Assembly (NCBI GenBank): GCA_002551355.1
Contig: NTHE01000062.1
Location: 1 to 48,921 of the forward strand
Direction: 5' to 3'
DNA length: 48,921 nucleotides
Source: Streptomyces sp. man185
GTDB taxonomy: Bacteria; Actinomycetota; Actinomycetes; Streptomycetales; Streptomycetaceae
The position numbers were made by a program, and so were the translations under genes. Position 1 is the stretch's first letter. The number at the start of each line of letters is the position of its first letter. Below the pieces are notes generated by a model that ran no database searches, was not told the origin of the DNA, and worked only from the letters and a program-made list of their open reading frames with translations. This document shows, piece by piece, positions 1-8,070 of the stretch.

Positions 1-1
1 C

Positions 2-103
2 GCACTGAACTGGTCCACCTGGAGAAGACGCCACCAGGCCATCGCCCGCCACTGCCACTACCGAAAACGCAGCTCAGGACACGAACCGCTGCTGGAGTAC
101 TAA
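2..103 (+). pseudogene. C-terminal tail of an IS transposase, cut by the window edge
   Basis: The first 33 codons read in frame 2 to a TAA at 101-103. They contain WSTWRRRHQAIARHCHY, an Arg/His-rich ending typical of the C-termini of IS701/IS4-like transposases in Streptomyces. The rest of the gene lies outside the window, so it cannot be told whether the element is intact. No terminal inverted repeat is recognisable immediately downstream, and the next gene converges on and overlaps the stop codon. Family assignment is by recall of the motif. Confidence 0.55.
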
Positions 104-702
104 GTCCTGATCGGTGCGGCCGATCTGGCGGCCTGCTCGATCTTCGCGCAGTAGACAGCGCGCGCCTCCTCATCGATCCGCTGCTCGTGTTCGGCGCGCA
201 GCCCGGTCCGGCCATCCAGGCCCTCGCGCAGGATGTCAGCGTGCCCGGCGTGCCGGATGGTCTCGCCGAGGACGTGGACCATGATGGCGAGCAGGTTTGT
301 GTTGGAACTGGGCTCCGGCCACCACGGCACGTGGCCGGGGGCGTCGAGGGGAAGCTCGTCGATCGTCGCATCCGAGTGTTGCCACGTGCACCGGTAGAAC
401 CCGATGATCTGATCGCGTGTCTCATCCGCGGTCGCCCACAGATCGCTGCCGTCGTGGTCCTGCCACCGGGGCAGCGGCTCCGGCGAAGGGCGGTCGAAAA
501 CCTCGCCGAAGTATCTGGCCTCGACACTGGCCACGTGTTTGACCAGGCCGAGGAGGTTGGTCCCCGTCGCTGTCAACGGCCGGCGGGCGTCGTATTCGGA
601 CAAGCCGTCGAGTTTCCAGAGCAGCGCCACGCGGTCCCGCCGCAGTCTCCTGTGCAGGTTGTCCTTCGCGAATTCGTCGATCATGCGGCATGAGCCTGCC
701 AT
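100..702 (-). CDS. DinB/DUF664-family protein
   Basis: The 200-residue product matches the DUF664 branch of the DinB superfamily: MIDEFAKDNLHRRLRRDR, then LTATGTNLLGLVKHVASVE and ARYFGEVF, and a C-terminal LAIMVHVLGETIRHAGHADI. These are four-helix-bundle proteins with three histidines that bind a divalent metal; here H in VKHVA and H in HAGHAD are good ligand candidates. Related proteins are thiol-dependent S-transferases or have no known function. The true start may be the ATG six codons in (first base 684), because family members usually begin MIDEF; neither start has a strong ribosome binding site. Its last codon overlaps the transposase stop from the opposite strand. Confidence 0.85.
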   Translation of the reverse strand: MAGSCRMIDEFAKDNLHRRLRRDRVALLWKLDGLSEYDARRPLTATGTNLLGLVKHVASVEARYFGEVFDRPSPEPLPRWQDHDGSDLWATADETRDQIIGFYRCTWQHSDATIDELPLDAPGHVPWWPEPSSNTNLLAIMVHVLGETIRHAGHADILREGLDGRTGLRAEHEQRIDEEARAVYCAKIEQAARSAAPIRT

Positions 703-872
703 GAGCTGCTCGTGGCCTCAAGATCCCCCGCGTCCGGCCGAGGTCGCGGAGTCGCTCATCTCGTCGCCGATCTCCAGGCTCGCGCGGACTTCGGACCGCT
801 GGATCGAGCCGTGCCAGTCGCGATGGGTTCGAGATGGATTGTCTCTCCGTACGGGATGCCACTGACACAGTT

Positions 873-914
873 ATTGGTCTATACCTTGACTGGATCATGC
901 CAAACCGTTTCAGT
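873..914 (+). promoter_or_regulatory. DasR-type dre box and promoter of the GH19 chitinase gene
   Basis: ATTGGTCTATACCTTG (873-888) keeps 11 of 16 positions of the dre consensus ACTGGTCTAGACCAGT, including the TGGTCTA-ACC core. A -35-like TTGACT (886-891) follows directly, with weak -10 candidates near 909-916. A degenerate second copy TGGATCATGCC begins at 891. Placement on the -35 fits repression by DasR, released by glucosamine-6-phosphate and related signals (family knowledge). Confidence 0.7.
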
Positions 915-995
915 GTGCTCACACCCCCATCACGGTCGTGACCAGATGCTGCGCACCTCAGTCCGGGCGACCGTCGCGCGTATTGGAGTGATCGC

Positions 996-1898
996 GTGCT
1001 CAGACATCGCATCGTGAGAACGCTCATGACCCTGCTGCTGGTGACGGGCCTTGCCGTGGCCTTCGCTCCGGCGGCCTCGGCTGCCCCCGCGAAGGCCGCC
1101 ACCGGCCCGTGCGACACGGCAGGCAACTGGCAGGCGGGCGCCTGGTACACGGCAGGCACCGTCGTCCGCTTCAACGGCAGCTACTACATCGCCGAACACG
1201 ACAATCCGGGCTACGACCCGACGATCAGCACGTGGTATTGGGACCCCTACAACTGCGGCGGCGGCAACCCGCCCACCACGGGCTTCCCCGTCAGCCAGGC
1301 GCAGTTCAACCAGATGTTCCCGAACAGGAACGCCTTCTACACCTACAGCGGCCTGGTCTCCGCGCTGAGCGCCTATCCGGCCTTCGCCAACACGGGCAGC
1401 ACCGAGGTCAAGCGCCGAGAAGCGGCGGCCTTCCTGGCCAACGTCAGCCACGAGACCGGTGGACTCGTCCACATCGTCGAGCAGAACACTGCCAACTACC
1501 CGCACTACTGCGACTGGAGCCAGTCCTACGGCTGCCCGGCCGGACAGGCCGCCTACTACGGCAAGGGCCCCATCCAGCTCAGCTGGAACTTCAACTACAA
1601 GGCCGCGGGCGACGCGCTCGGCATCGACCTGCTGAACAACCCCTGGCTCGTCCAGAACAACGCCTCCGTCTCCTGGAAGACCGCCCTCTGGTACTGGAAC
1701 ACCCAGAACGGCCCGGGGTGGATGACCGCGCACAACGCGATCGTCAACAACCAGGGCTTCGGTCACACGATCCGCGCCATCAACGGCAGCATCGAATGCA
1801 ACGGCGGTAATCCCGCCCAGGTACAGAGCCGCATCTCGAAGTTCCAGCAGTTCACCCAGATTCTGGGCACCACACCAGGTTCCAACCTGAGCTGCTGA
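996..1898 (+). CDS. Secreted family 19 chitinase with N-terminal chitin-binding domain
   Basis: The 300-residue product has a Sec signal peptide (MLRHRIVRTLMTLLLVTG...ASA), a CBM5/12 chitin-binding domain at about 38-88 (WQAGAWYTAGTVV...STWYWDPYNC), a short Gly/Pro linker and a GH19 catalytic domain at about 97-300. The catalytic acid is in SHETGG (E153), with the second acidic residue at E162 (VEQN). GYGKGPIQL-like YYGKGPIQLSWN and the C-terminal NGSIECNGG are also family hallmarks. Length and order match Streptomyces ChiC/ChiF/ChiG enzymes, which hydrolyse chitin with inversion. The GTG start has GGAG about 8 bases upstream. A dre box lies just upstream and a strong hairpin follows the stop. 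Confidence 0.96.
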   Translation: MLRHRIVRTLMTLLLVTGLAVAFAPAASAAPAKAATGPCDTAGNWQAGAWYTAGTVVRFNGSYYIAEHDNPGYDPTISTWYWDPYNCGGGNPPTTGFPVSQAQFNQMFPNRNAFYTYSGLVSALSAYPAFANTGSTEVKRREAAAFLANVSHETGGLVHIVEQNTANYPHYCDWSQSYGCPAGQAAYYGKGPIQLSWNFNYKAAGDALGIDLLNNPWLVQNNASVSWKTALWYWNTQNGPGWMTAHNAIVNNQGFGHTIRAINGSIECNGGNPAQVQSRISKFQQFTQILGTTPGSNLSC

Positions 1899-1931
1899 CA
1901 CCCTCCACAGCCACCGCGCCATATTTCCGGA

Positions 1932-1979
1932 CACGGCCCCGCAACACCTACTGCAGCACGCACGTGTCGCGGGGCCGTG
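1932..1979 (+). terminator. Rho-independent-like terminator of the GH19 chitinase
   Basis: CACGGCCCCGC (1932-1942) pairs perfectly with GCGGGGCCGTG (1969-1979), an 11-bp stem whose loop can fold further. It starts 33 bases after the chitinase stop. No U-tract follows, which is usual in Streptomyces. Confidence 0.7.
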
Positions 1980-2248
1980 CCGGCAGCGCGAAAGCGGAAG
2001 CTGAGGACCGCCTGCGGCAAGGAAGTGATCGTCGGCATGGGTACGCGCATGCGGCCCGTACCGGCGAAGTGGCCATGATCACCGGTACGGGCCGCGCGGA
2101 GCAGCAGGACCCCTATGACGGATCTGCTCGCTTTCCGTCGGCCAGGGACGACGGGTACGAGGATTGGTCTGCCGCGCTCAGTGCGCCACCAGAACCCTGC
2201 TACGCCTCCGGCCGGGGCTGCCGCGCAGTCCCCCTCGCCCGTCGGATC
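1980..2248. other. Convergent intergenic spacer with a second strong hairpin
   Basis: The gap from the chitinase stop to the end of the SRPBCC gene is about 350 bases. Besides the chitinase terminator it holds a perfect 14-bp inverted repeat, GCGGCCCGTACCGG (2051-2064) with CCGGTACGGGCCGC (2082-2095), placed to stop transcripts arriving from the minus-strand SRPBCC gene. I see no credible gene in the remainder. Confidence 0.55.
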
Positions 2249-2692
2249 TCAGGCGTCCCGCACGCCTCCGGAGGCGGCCGTCAGCTCGGCCAGCTTCTGG
2301 AACTCCCCCAGGTCGTAGTTGGCCAGCGCGGAATCGAGGTTCGTCAGGGCGCCGAGGTGCTCGACGAACCCTTGGGGGTCGTACTCGATCTGCAGAGCGA
2401 TACGACTCGTGGCTTCGTCGATCCGGTGGAACGTGACCACTCCCGCGTGGTGGACGCCCTCGGTCGTCTTCCACGCGATGCGGTCCTCTGTCACGACCTC
2501 GGTGAGTTCCGCGACGAAGTTCCTGTCCGCCCCGGGCAGAGAGAGCTGCCAGGCGAATCGCCGCTCGTCGATCGGGTCCACACGCTGGACGTGGCTGAGG
2601 AACCTCGGCCACTGCGTGACATCGCACCACAGCGCCCAGGTGACCGCCACCGGGGCCTTGACATCGACGGTTTCGACCAGAGAGGAGGACAT
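2249..2692 (-). CDS. SRPBCC-fold (polyketide cyclase/dehydrase-like) protein
   Basis: The 147-residue product begins MSSSLVETVDVKAPVAVTW, the usual first strand of the START/SRPBCC fold, followed by LWCDVTQWPRFLSHVQRV and VTEDRIAWKTTEG. This fold forms a hydrophobic ligand cavity; members include cyclases, Coq10-like lipid chaperones and many stress-linked proteins of unknown ligand. No catalytic residues can be assigned. AAGGA lies about 12 bases before the ATG on the minus strand. It converges with the GH19 chitinase gene and diverges from the GNAT relic. The specific function is unknown. Confidence 0.82.
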   Translation of the reverse strand: MSSSLVETVDVKAPVAVTWALWCDVTQWPRFLSHVQRVDPIDERRFAWQLSLPGADRNFVAELTEVVTEDRIAWKTTEGVHHAGVVTFHRIDEATSRIALQIEYDPQGFVEHLGALTNLDSALANYDLGEFQKLAELTAASGGVRDA

Positions 2693-2765
2693 GAGCGACC
2701 ACCGTTCCTTCTACGAGTACAACGTCGCCCTCTCGTACCCCGCAGACCGCCCCTCAACAGCCCTC

Positions 2766-3221
2766 GTTCCTCGCCGTGGCCACGACGCCGCGGAGATGGA
2801 CCAGGGTGGCCTGGCGCCATGACCCGTTGGTTGGGACGAAACCCTGCGATCAGCTCGATGGCCGAGAGCCGGTGCGCTCATCGCGGGGGAAGAAGCGGGC
2901 GTGACGGGTTTCGCGGAGTTCGGGCCGTCCCGCGAGTCATCCGTCACCACCGAACTTTCGACTCTGTATGTCCTGCCCAGCGTCTTGGGCACCGGCGTCG
3001 GCCGCCACTTGATGGCCGCGACCGCAGCTGTCCTGCGGGAAGCCGGGTACAGGTGGTCCGCGAGGCTGTGGGTCCTGGAGGCCCACACCCGTGCACGCCG
3101 CTTCTACGACCATGCCGGCCGGCTACCCGACGGAACTGCCACCTGCGACTCCACCGGCGGCGTCACACTTCCCACGGTCCGCTACGCACTGAGCCTCCGG
3201 CCAGCCCTCCTCGATCGGTGA
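2766..3221 (+). pseudogene. Decayed GNAT acetyltransferase
   Basis: From about 2883 the frame reads ALIAGEEAGVTGFAEFG, ELSTLYVLPSVLGTGVGRHLM (acetyl-CoA loop, R/QxxGxG/A-like VLGTGVGRHL) and RRFYDHAGRLPDGT, the core and C-terminus of a GNAT N-acetyltransferase. The same frame upstream contains VPRRGHDAAEM, resembling the N-terminal strand of these enzymes. It is followed by a TGA at 2820-2822, and 25-30 residues of the usual helix region are missing. The remaining open frame from the GTG at 2901 would give only 106 residues against about 170 for the family. I read this as a gene broken by an internal deletion and stop. A short expressed protein cannot be excluded. Confidence 0.65.
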
Positions 3222-3275
3222 CCTCTCCAGGCTGTGGAACCGTACGCAACTTGAAGGATCCCGATCGAGGACCGC

Positions 3276-3746
3276 CTAGACCAGCCACTTCCCGTCGCGC
3301 ATCAGGGTCCGTCCGGTCATCTCGGCGACCGTTCCCCACGCCTGCAGCACCTGCGGGGCGACCCGGAAGAAGACGTACGAGGGGTGGTCCTTGCGAGGGT
3401 CCCAGCCGTCCTTGGCGGCGAAGGCGTCGCCGACCTCGGTCGGAAGCTCCTCGCGGGTCAGCATGCGCGCAGTGCCGTGGATCAGGACCACATCCCGGCT
3501 GTGGCCGCAGCTGAGCCGGACCCGGCCCGAGGAGCACAGGTTGCGCCCTGTCGGGTTGGTGTCGCGAGTGGACAGCCACACCGCCTCGCCGTCCCACCAA
3601 AAGGCCAGCGGAACCATGCAGGGCTCGCCGGTCGCATCTGCCGTCGCGACCCACACGTCGTTGTCCCGCACGAGCCATTCAAGCGCCTCGCGCTTGCGCT
3701 GCTCCGGGCTACGGGGGCCGCCGGGATGAGAGTCAACTGCCGTCAT
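3276..3746 (-). CDS. PPOX-class (pyridoxamine 5'-phosphate oxidase-like) flavin-binding protein
   Basis: The 156-residue protein carries the split-barrel signature of the PNPOx/F420-binding family: LVRDNDVWVATADATGEPCMVPLAFWWDGEAVWLST, then RNLCSSGRVRLSCGHSRDVVLIHGTARML and a C-terminal SYVFFRVAPQVLQAW. Such proteins bind FMN or F420 and reduce varied substrates. The SGRVRL-type segment and the VLIHGTA strand are typical. No clear ribosome binding site precedes the ATG; TAACCT six bases upstream could be a -10 box for a leaderless message. The substrate cannot be deduced. Confidence 0.85.
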   Translation of the reverse strand: MTAVDSHPGGPRSPEQRKREALEWLVRDNDVWVATADATGEPCMVPLAFWWDGEAVWLSTRDTNPTGRNLCSSGRVRLSCGHSRDVVLIHGTARMLTREELPTEVGDAFAAKDGWDPRKDHPSYVFFRVAPQVLQAWGTVAEMTGRTLMRDGKWLV

Positions 3747-3912
3747 GCGGGGAGGTTATGGCGTGCGGCGCCCCGCCGCATCGGGCCGCGGACCTACGTC
3801 GCGCGACGGAGGGCATCCCTCGTACCGGGCGTACGCCAACAACCCCACGCAGCAGCGGGCGTGCCAGGCAGGACCAGTCACCGCCGTCCATGTCGCGAGG
3901 CCGAGGGCTGCG

Positions 3913-4311
3913 TCAGGAAGCCGACGCGTCGCCCTCGCTGGGCACATGGCTGAGGTCGACAACGCAGAAGACGTTGCCGTCCGGGTCGGCGACGACGACG
4001 AAGTCGGGGTCGGGCGGGTACAGGGCCCAGTCGACGGTCCGCGCGCCGAGCCCGACCAGCCGCTGGACCTCCCGGTGCTGTTCCTCGGCCGAGTCCACGA
4101 ACAGGTCGAGGTGCAGGCGTGGGCGTGGCTCGGCCGGGGATGTGCTGCGCATCAGGGCGAGAGCTCGGCCGGAGCCGTCACGATGGTTGAGGGTTCGCCA
4201 TGTTTCGCTCTGCCACTCCGACGTGACGACCAGGTTCAACGCTTCGGTCCAGAAGGCCACCGCACGAGGAACATCAGTGACACCGAGGACAGGAAATCCG
4301 AGTCTCAGCAT
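3913..4311 (-). CDS. VOC-family (glyoxalase/bleomycin-resistance-like) protein
   Basis: The 132-residue product shows the paired beta-alpha-beta-beta-beta modules of the vicinal oxygen chelate fold: MLRLGFPVLGVTDVPRAVAFWTEALNL at the N-terminus and RLHLDLFVD...VVVADPDGNVFCVVDL at the C-terminus. The H in RLHLDLF and the E/D positions are plausible metal ligands. Members include glyoxalase I, dioxygenases and antibiotic-sequestering proteins, and nothing here narrows the choice. TAGGCT lies seven bases before the ATG on the minus strand, so the transcript may be leaderless. Confidence 0.88.
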   Translation of the reverse strand: MLRLGFPVLGVTDVPRAVAFWTEALNLVVTSEWQSETWRTLNHRDGSGRALALMRSTSPAEPRPRLHLDLFVDSAEEQHREVQRLVGLGARTVDWALYPPDPDFVVVADPDGNVFCVVDLSHVPSEGDASAS

Positions 4312-4607
4312 GGGTGCGAGCCTATGCCGCCTCTCCGGGACAGTGAATCAGGCGCGTCGCCCACGCCGACAGGCTGGCCGGCCGGGTTGACTTCGATGCG
4401 TCTGCGCGCCCAGCCCTCGGCGGCACCCGCGTCCGGAAATTGGCATCGGCGAACCCTTGGGGCCGCGGCCCCGCCGAGGTCCGCGCGGGCCGGCAGGCCC
4501 GCGCAACCGTCCGTGCGGCGTGCCATCGATTCCACGAGAACGCACCCAGCGGGGGAAGAGGCCGCCCTCCTGGATCCGGCACCCCGGCCAGGCGTAATAA
4601 TCTCTCC

Positions 4608-4928
4608 ATGACGACCCCCGAGCCCAGACCGTCCAGCACCACGGCACTGCCGGTGATCGCTCCCCGCGGGGAGTTCGATCTCGACAACCTCTCGCCTCTC
4701 GAGGCACAGATCGAGACGGCTATCGCTGTGAGCCCCGGACTCGTCCTGGACGCCAGCGGCATCACGTTCGCCGACTCGATGTTCCTGCGGCTGATCCTGG
4801 CCACCCACCAGCGCACCGACCTGCGCATCGCCGCCCCCTCCCCCACCGTCGCCCGCCTGCTGGGCGTCGTGGGCGCCGACACGTTTCTGCAGGTCCACCC
4901 CACTGTCGAAGCCGCACGGACCGCCTGA
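4608..4928 (+). CDS. STAS-domain anti-sigma-factor antagonist
   Basis: The 106-residue protein is a single STAS domain: PVIAPRGEFDLDNLSPLEAQIETAI, then LVLDASGITFADSMFLRLIL and a C-terminal helix. The Ser of DSMF aligns with the serine phosphorylated in SpoIIAA/RsbV (DSSG), but the following residues differ (Met-Phe instead of Ser-Gly). In the partner-switch scheme the unphosphorylated form binds an anti-sigma kinase and frees its sigma factor. The gene that follows 105 bases downstream encodes such a kinase. The ATG at 4608 begins the domain; TAATAAT just upstream (4595-4601) may be a -10 box giving a leaderless or very short leader. Confidence 0.88.
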   Translation: MTTPEPRPSSTTALPVIAPRGEFDLDNLSPLEAQIETAIAVSPGLVLDASGITFADSMFLRLILATHQRTDLRIAAPSPTVARLLGVVGADTFLQVHPTVEAARTA

Positions 4929-5033
4929 CCCGACCCCCGCAATCCCGGCTTGTCTGAAATCCGTGTGGCTGGGTAGGCGGGAGGGGCTACCAGGTCGCGG
5001 CGGGCCGCGACGCATGTGGACGGGGGAAATTTC

Positions 5034-5507
5034 ATGGAGCCGTTGATGATGACCGGGTTGGAACGAAGCGAGGGGGCTCCCACGGACACGGTGCGCGGCA
5101 GCGCCGGGTACGACATGGCTTCCGGCGAGATCGCCCATGCCCGCGCCTTCGTCAGAGACTTTCTGGACGCCGCACAGTCGCGGCACGGCCTGAGCGTCTC
5201 CGCCCGGGCGGTGGAGATCGCGCAACTGGTCGTCAGCGAACTGGCCACGAACGTCTGCAAGTACGCGCCCGGACCCTGCCTGCTGGACCTCGAAACCGAC
5301 GGTTCCCTGCTGGACATCGCGATGTGGGATTCCGGAGCCGTGCTGCCCGCGGCCTCCTCCGCCGACCCCACCCGCATTGGCCGGCACGGCCTCGAACTCG
5401 TCCTCATGGTCTGCCAGAGCTTCGCCGTCCACCGCGAACCGGTCGGCAAGCGGATTCGTGTCCAGATCCCCCTCCACGACAGCCCGGCCGCCTCAAGCGC
5501 CTGGTAG
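5034..5507 (+). CDS. RsbW/SpoIIAB-like histidine-kinase-fold ATP-binding regulatory protein
   Basis: The 157-residue product contains the GHKL ATPase signature: ARAFVRDFLDAA, N-box VSELATNVCKYAPGP, G1 box MWDSGAVLP and G2-like RIGRHGLELVLMVCQSFAV. These small HATPase_c_2 proteins act as serine kinases and anti-sigma factors toward STAS partners, or as orphan regulators, which are very numerous in Streptomyces. The ATG at 5034 is preceded by CGGGGGAAA at good spacing and is preferred to an in-frame GTG at 5016. It lies downstream of the STAS gene on the same strand. No sigma factor gene is adjacent, so the target is unknown. Confidence 0.85.
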   Translation: MEPLMMTGLERSEGAPTDTVRGSAGYDMASGEIAHARAFVRDFLDAAQSRHGLSVSARAVEIAQLVVSELATNVCKYAPGPCLLDLETDGSLLDIAMWDSGAVLPAASSADPTRIGRHGLELVLMVCQSFAVHREPVGKRIRVQIPLHDSPAASSAW

Positions 5508-5512
5508 AACCT

Positions 5513-5538
5513 GGCCGGGGCCGGTCCCCACCCCGGCC
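5513..5538 (+). terminator. Terminator hairpin after the anti-sigma-kinase-like gene
   Basis: GGCCGGGG (5513-5520) pairs with CCCCGGCC (5531-5538) around a 10-base loop, starting five bases after the stop codon. Confidence 0.65.
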
Positions 5539-6003
5539 GTCAAGAGCGGATGGCGTTGCCGTCTGCTGCCCGGGCGTTGCCGCCCTTGGCCCCGGAGGAA
5601 GCCGCACCGGCCTGCGTGTCCGGCCTCCGGCCCCCGCTCCCGCCTCGACGACTCCGGTACGGGCGGCGGCGGACGCCTGGCCGCCCATCTCCGGGGACGG
5701 GTGGGCGGCCGCGACGATCCAGCTCTCCGGAGTCTCCCGAGTGGCCCGGGCGGTCCTTCGGGCAACCCTCCGGGCATCTGGACCCGGCTGCGGTGGACCG
5801 CACTGCCCACGCCGCCCCGGGCGGCGGTCTTGAGGGCCTCACACCGAGATCACGCTGATCGAGGAACGCTCCGCGGCGGATCCGCACTTCCCGGGCGGGG
5901 CGGAACCGACCGCCAGGTCGGGGCAATACCCCGAGTCGGGCAGGAGTCGGCAGACACATCGGCCCTACCCGACCGGCTGCCGACCTCCGACCACAACAGC
6001 CTT
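5539..6003. other. Gene-free spacer upstream of the GH18 chitinase
   Basis: About 465 bases without a credible gene. Open frames exist on both strands, but they are Pro/Arg/Gly-rich, lack ribosome binding sites and show no recognisable domain. A short stretch near 5845-5900 (ITLIEERSAADP in the plus strand) looks mildly protein-like and may be a remnant, but I cannot name it. Confidence 0.4.
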
Positions 6004-6046
6004 TTGGTCCAGACCTCTTGACGATTGGTCTAGGCCTTCTTAGGGT
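6004..6046 (+). promoter_or_regulatory. Two dre/chitin-responsive direct repeats on a consensus promoter
   Basis: TGGTCCAGACCT (6005-6016) and TGGTCTAGGCCT (6026-6037) form 12-bp direct repeats exactly 21 bases apart, the arrangement known from Streptomyces chitinase promoters and recognised by DasR. TTGACG (6018-6023) and TAGGGT (6041-6046) are separated by 17 bases and make a housekeeping-sigma promoter. One repeat flanks the -35 and the other occupies the spacer. Confidence 0.88.
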
Positions 6047-6155
6047 CACGGCAACACTGCGGGCGTGCCGAGGACAGACACAACGCTCTCAGGGCCGCGC
6101 AGGGTCTACGGGCCAGGGACTCCCCTGCCCTCCGAACCTCACCCGAGGAGCATCC

Positions 6156-8021
6156 TTGAGCACTGAAGCACGATGGCGCCGCACGAGATCGCCGCAGAGC
6201 ATCATCTCGAACTGGCGGTCCAAGGCCATCTCAGGCGCTGCCGCGCTGCTCCTCCCGTTGGCCGCCACGGTCGGTCTCGCCTCGCCCGCGGAAGCCGCCG
6301 CCTCGGCCACCGCGACGTACGCCAAGGCCTCCGATTGGGGCTCCGGCTTCGAGGGCAAGTGGACGGTGAAGAACACCGGCACCACCACGCTCACCTCCTG
6401 GACCGTCGAGTGGGACTTCCCGGCGGGCACCAAGGTCACCTCCGCCTGGGACGCGACCGTCACCAACTCGGCCAGCCATTGGACCGCCAAGAACCTCGGC
6501 TGGAACGGCACCCTGGCCCCCGGTGCATCCGTCTCCTTCGGCTTCAACGGCGTCGGCTCCGGTGCGCCCACCGGCTGTAAGCTCAACGGCGCCTCGTGCG
6601 ACGGCGGCTCCACCAATCCCGGTGACAACGCGCCCTCCGCTCCCGGCAAGCCCACCGCGAGCGACATCACCAACACATCGGTCAAGCTGAGCTGGTCCGC
6701 CGCGACGGACGACAAGGGCATCAAGAACTACGACGTCCTGCGCGACAACGCCAAGGTCGCCACGGTCACCGGTACCACGTACACCAACACCGGACTGACC
6801 GCCGGCACCGACTACAGCTACACCGTGGTCGCCCGCGACACCGCCGACCAGACGGGCCCGGCCTCCGCCCCCGCCGCTGTCCGCACCACCGGCGGCGGTG
6901 GCGGCGAGAACCCCGGCGGCAGCGGCAAGATCAATCTGGGCTACTTCACCAACTGGGGCCCCTACACGGTCAAGAACCTGGTGACGTCGGGCTCCGCGCC
7001 GAAGATCACACACATCAACTACGCCTTCGGCAACGTGCAGAACGGCAAGTGCACCGTCGGTGACGCCTACGAGGACTACGAGAAGTCCTATTCCGCCGAC
7101 CAGTCGGTCGACGGCAAGGCAGACGCCTGGGACCAGCCGCTGCGCGGTCACTTCAACCAGCTGCGCAAGCTGAAGGCACAGTATCCGCACATCAAGGTGC
7201 TGTGGTCCTTCGGTGGCTGGACCTGGTCCGGCGGCTTCGGCCAGGCCGTCCAGAACCCGACCGCTTTCGCGCAGTCCTGCTACGACCTCGTCGAGGACCC
7301 GCGCTGGGCCGACGTCTTCGACGGCATCGACCTTGACTGGGAGTACCCCAACGCCTGCGGCCTGACCTGTGACACCAGCGGCCCGGCCTCGATCAAGAAC
7401 ATGATGCAGGCCATGCGCGCCAAGTTCGGCCCGAACAACCTGCTCACCGCGGCCATCACCGCCGACGGTTCCAACGGGGGCAAGCTCGACGCGGCGGACT
7501 ACGGCGGCGCGGCACAGTACATCAACTGGTACGACGTCATGACGTACGACTACTTCGGCGCCTGGGCAGCGCAGGGTCCGACGGCCCCGCACTCGCCGCT
7601 GACCTCGTACTCCGGCATCCCCGCACAGGGCTTCAATTCGGCGGACGCGATCGCCAAGCTGAAGGCCAAGGGTGTCCCGGCCTCCAAGCTGCTGCTCGGC
7701 ATCGGCTTCTACGGCCGCGGCTGGACCGGCGTCACCCAGTCCGCCCCCGGCGGCAGCGCCACCGGCCCGGCGGCCGGCGTCGAGCCGGGCAACCAGTACT
7801 ACAAGGTCCTCAAGAACACCTGCCCGGCCACCGGGACGATCGCCGGAACGGCGTACGCCCACTGTGGCACCGACTGGTGGAGCTATGACACCCCTGCCAC
7901 CGTCGGCTCCAAGATGACGTGGGTCAAGAACCAGGGTCTCGGCGGCGCGTTCTTCTGGGAGTTCAATGGCGACACCGTCAACGGCGAACTCGTGAGCGCC
8001 ATCAGCAACGGTCTGAAGTAG
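6156..8021 (+). CDS. chiC: Secreted family 18 chitinase, CBM2-FnIII-GH18
   Basis: The 621-residue product starts at a TTG preceded by GAGGAG five bases upstream. It has a signal peptide to about residue 49 (ending PAEAAA), a CBM2 domain at about 50-150 (YAKASDWGSGFEGKWTVKN...GCKLNGASC), an FnIII domain at about 160-246 and a GH18 barrel at about 258-621. The barrel carries the catalytic DGIDLDWEYP motif, with E396 as proton donor, and SFGGWTW on strand 3. This order and size match the ChiC/Chi63 exo- or processive chitinases of Streptomyces, which release mainly chitobiose. Expression should be induced by chitin through the two dre boxes. The symbol follows the S. coelicolor/lividans naming and is by resemblance. 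Confidence 0.96.
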   Translation: MSTEARWRRTRSPQSIISNWRSKAISGAAALLLPLAATVGLASPAEAAASATATYAKASDWGSGFEGKWTVKNTGTTTLTSWTVEWDFPAGTKVTSAWDATVTNSASHWTAKNLGWNGTLAPGASVSFGFNGVGSGAPTGCKLNGASCDGGSTNPGDNAPSAPGKPTASDITNTSVKLSWSAATDDKGIKNYDVLRDNAKVATVTGTTYTNTGLTAGTDYSYTVVARDTADQTGPASAPAAVRTTGGGGGENPGGSGKINLGYFTNWGPYTVKNLVTSGSAPKITHINYAFGNVQNGKCTVGDAYEDYEKSYSADQSVDGKADAWDQPLRGHFNQLRKLKAQYPHIKVLWSFGGWTWSGGFGQAVQNPTAFAQSCYDLVEDPRWADVFDGIDLDWEYPNACGLTCDTSGPASIKNMMQAMRAKFGPNNLLTAAITADGSNGGKLDAADYGGAAQYINWYDVMTYDYFGAWAAQGPTAPHSPLTSYSGIPAQGFNSADAIAKLKAKGVPASKLLLGIGFYGRGWTGVTQSAPGGSATGPAAGVEPGNQYYKVLKNTCPATGTIAGTAYAHCGTDWWSYDTPATVGSKMTWVKNQGLGGAFFWEFNGDTVNGELVSAISNGLK

Positions 8022-8040
8022 ACAGCAGTACGTCCATCGT

Positions 8041-8070
8041 GCCCGCCCGCCACGAAGATGGCGGGCGGGC
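8041..8070 (+). terminator. Terminator of the GH18 chitinase
   Basis: GCCCGCCCGCCA (8041-8052) pairs perfectly with TGGCGGGCGGGC (8059-8070) across a six-base loop, 20 bases after the chitinase stop. The 240 bases from here to the SDR stop contain no credible gene. Confidence 0.85.

Noticed and set aside
2162..2175. Possible dre box (GATTGGTCTG)
   Set aside because: It matches only one half of the dre consensus and sits in a convergent spacer with no promoter downstream.
5550..5858. Open frame of 102 residues upstream of the GH18 chitinase
   Set aside because: No ribosome binding site, Pro/Arg/Ser-rich composition and no recognisable motif.
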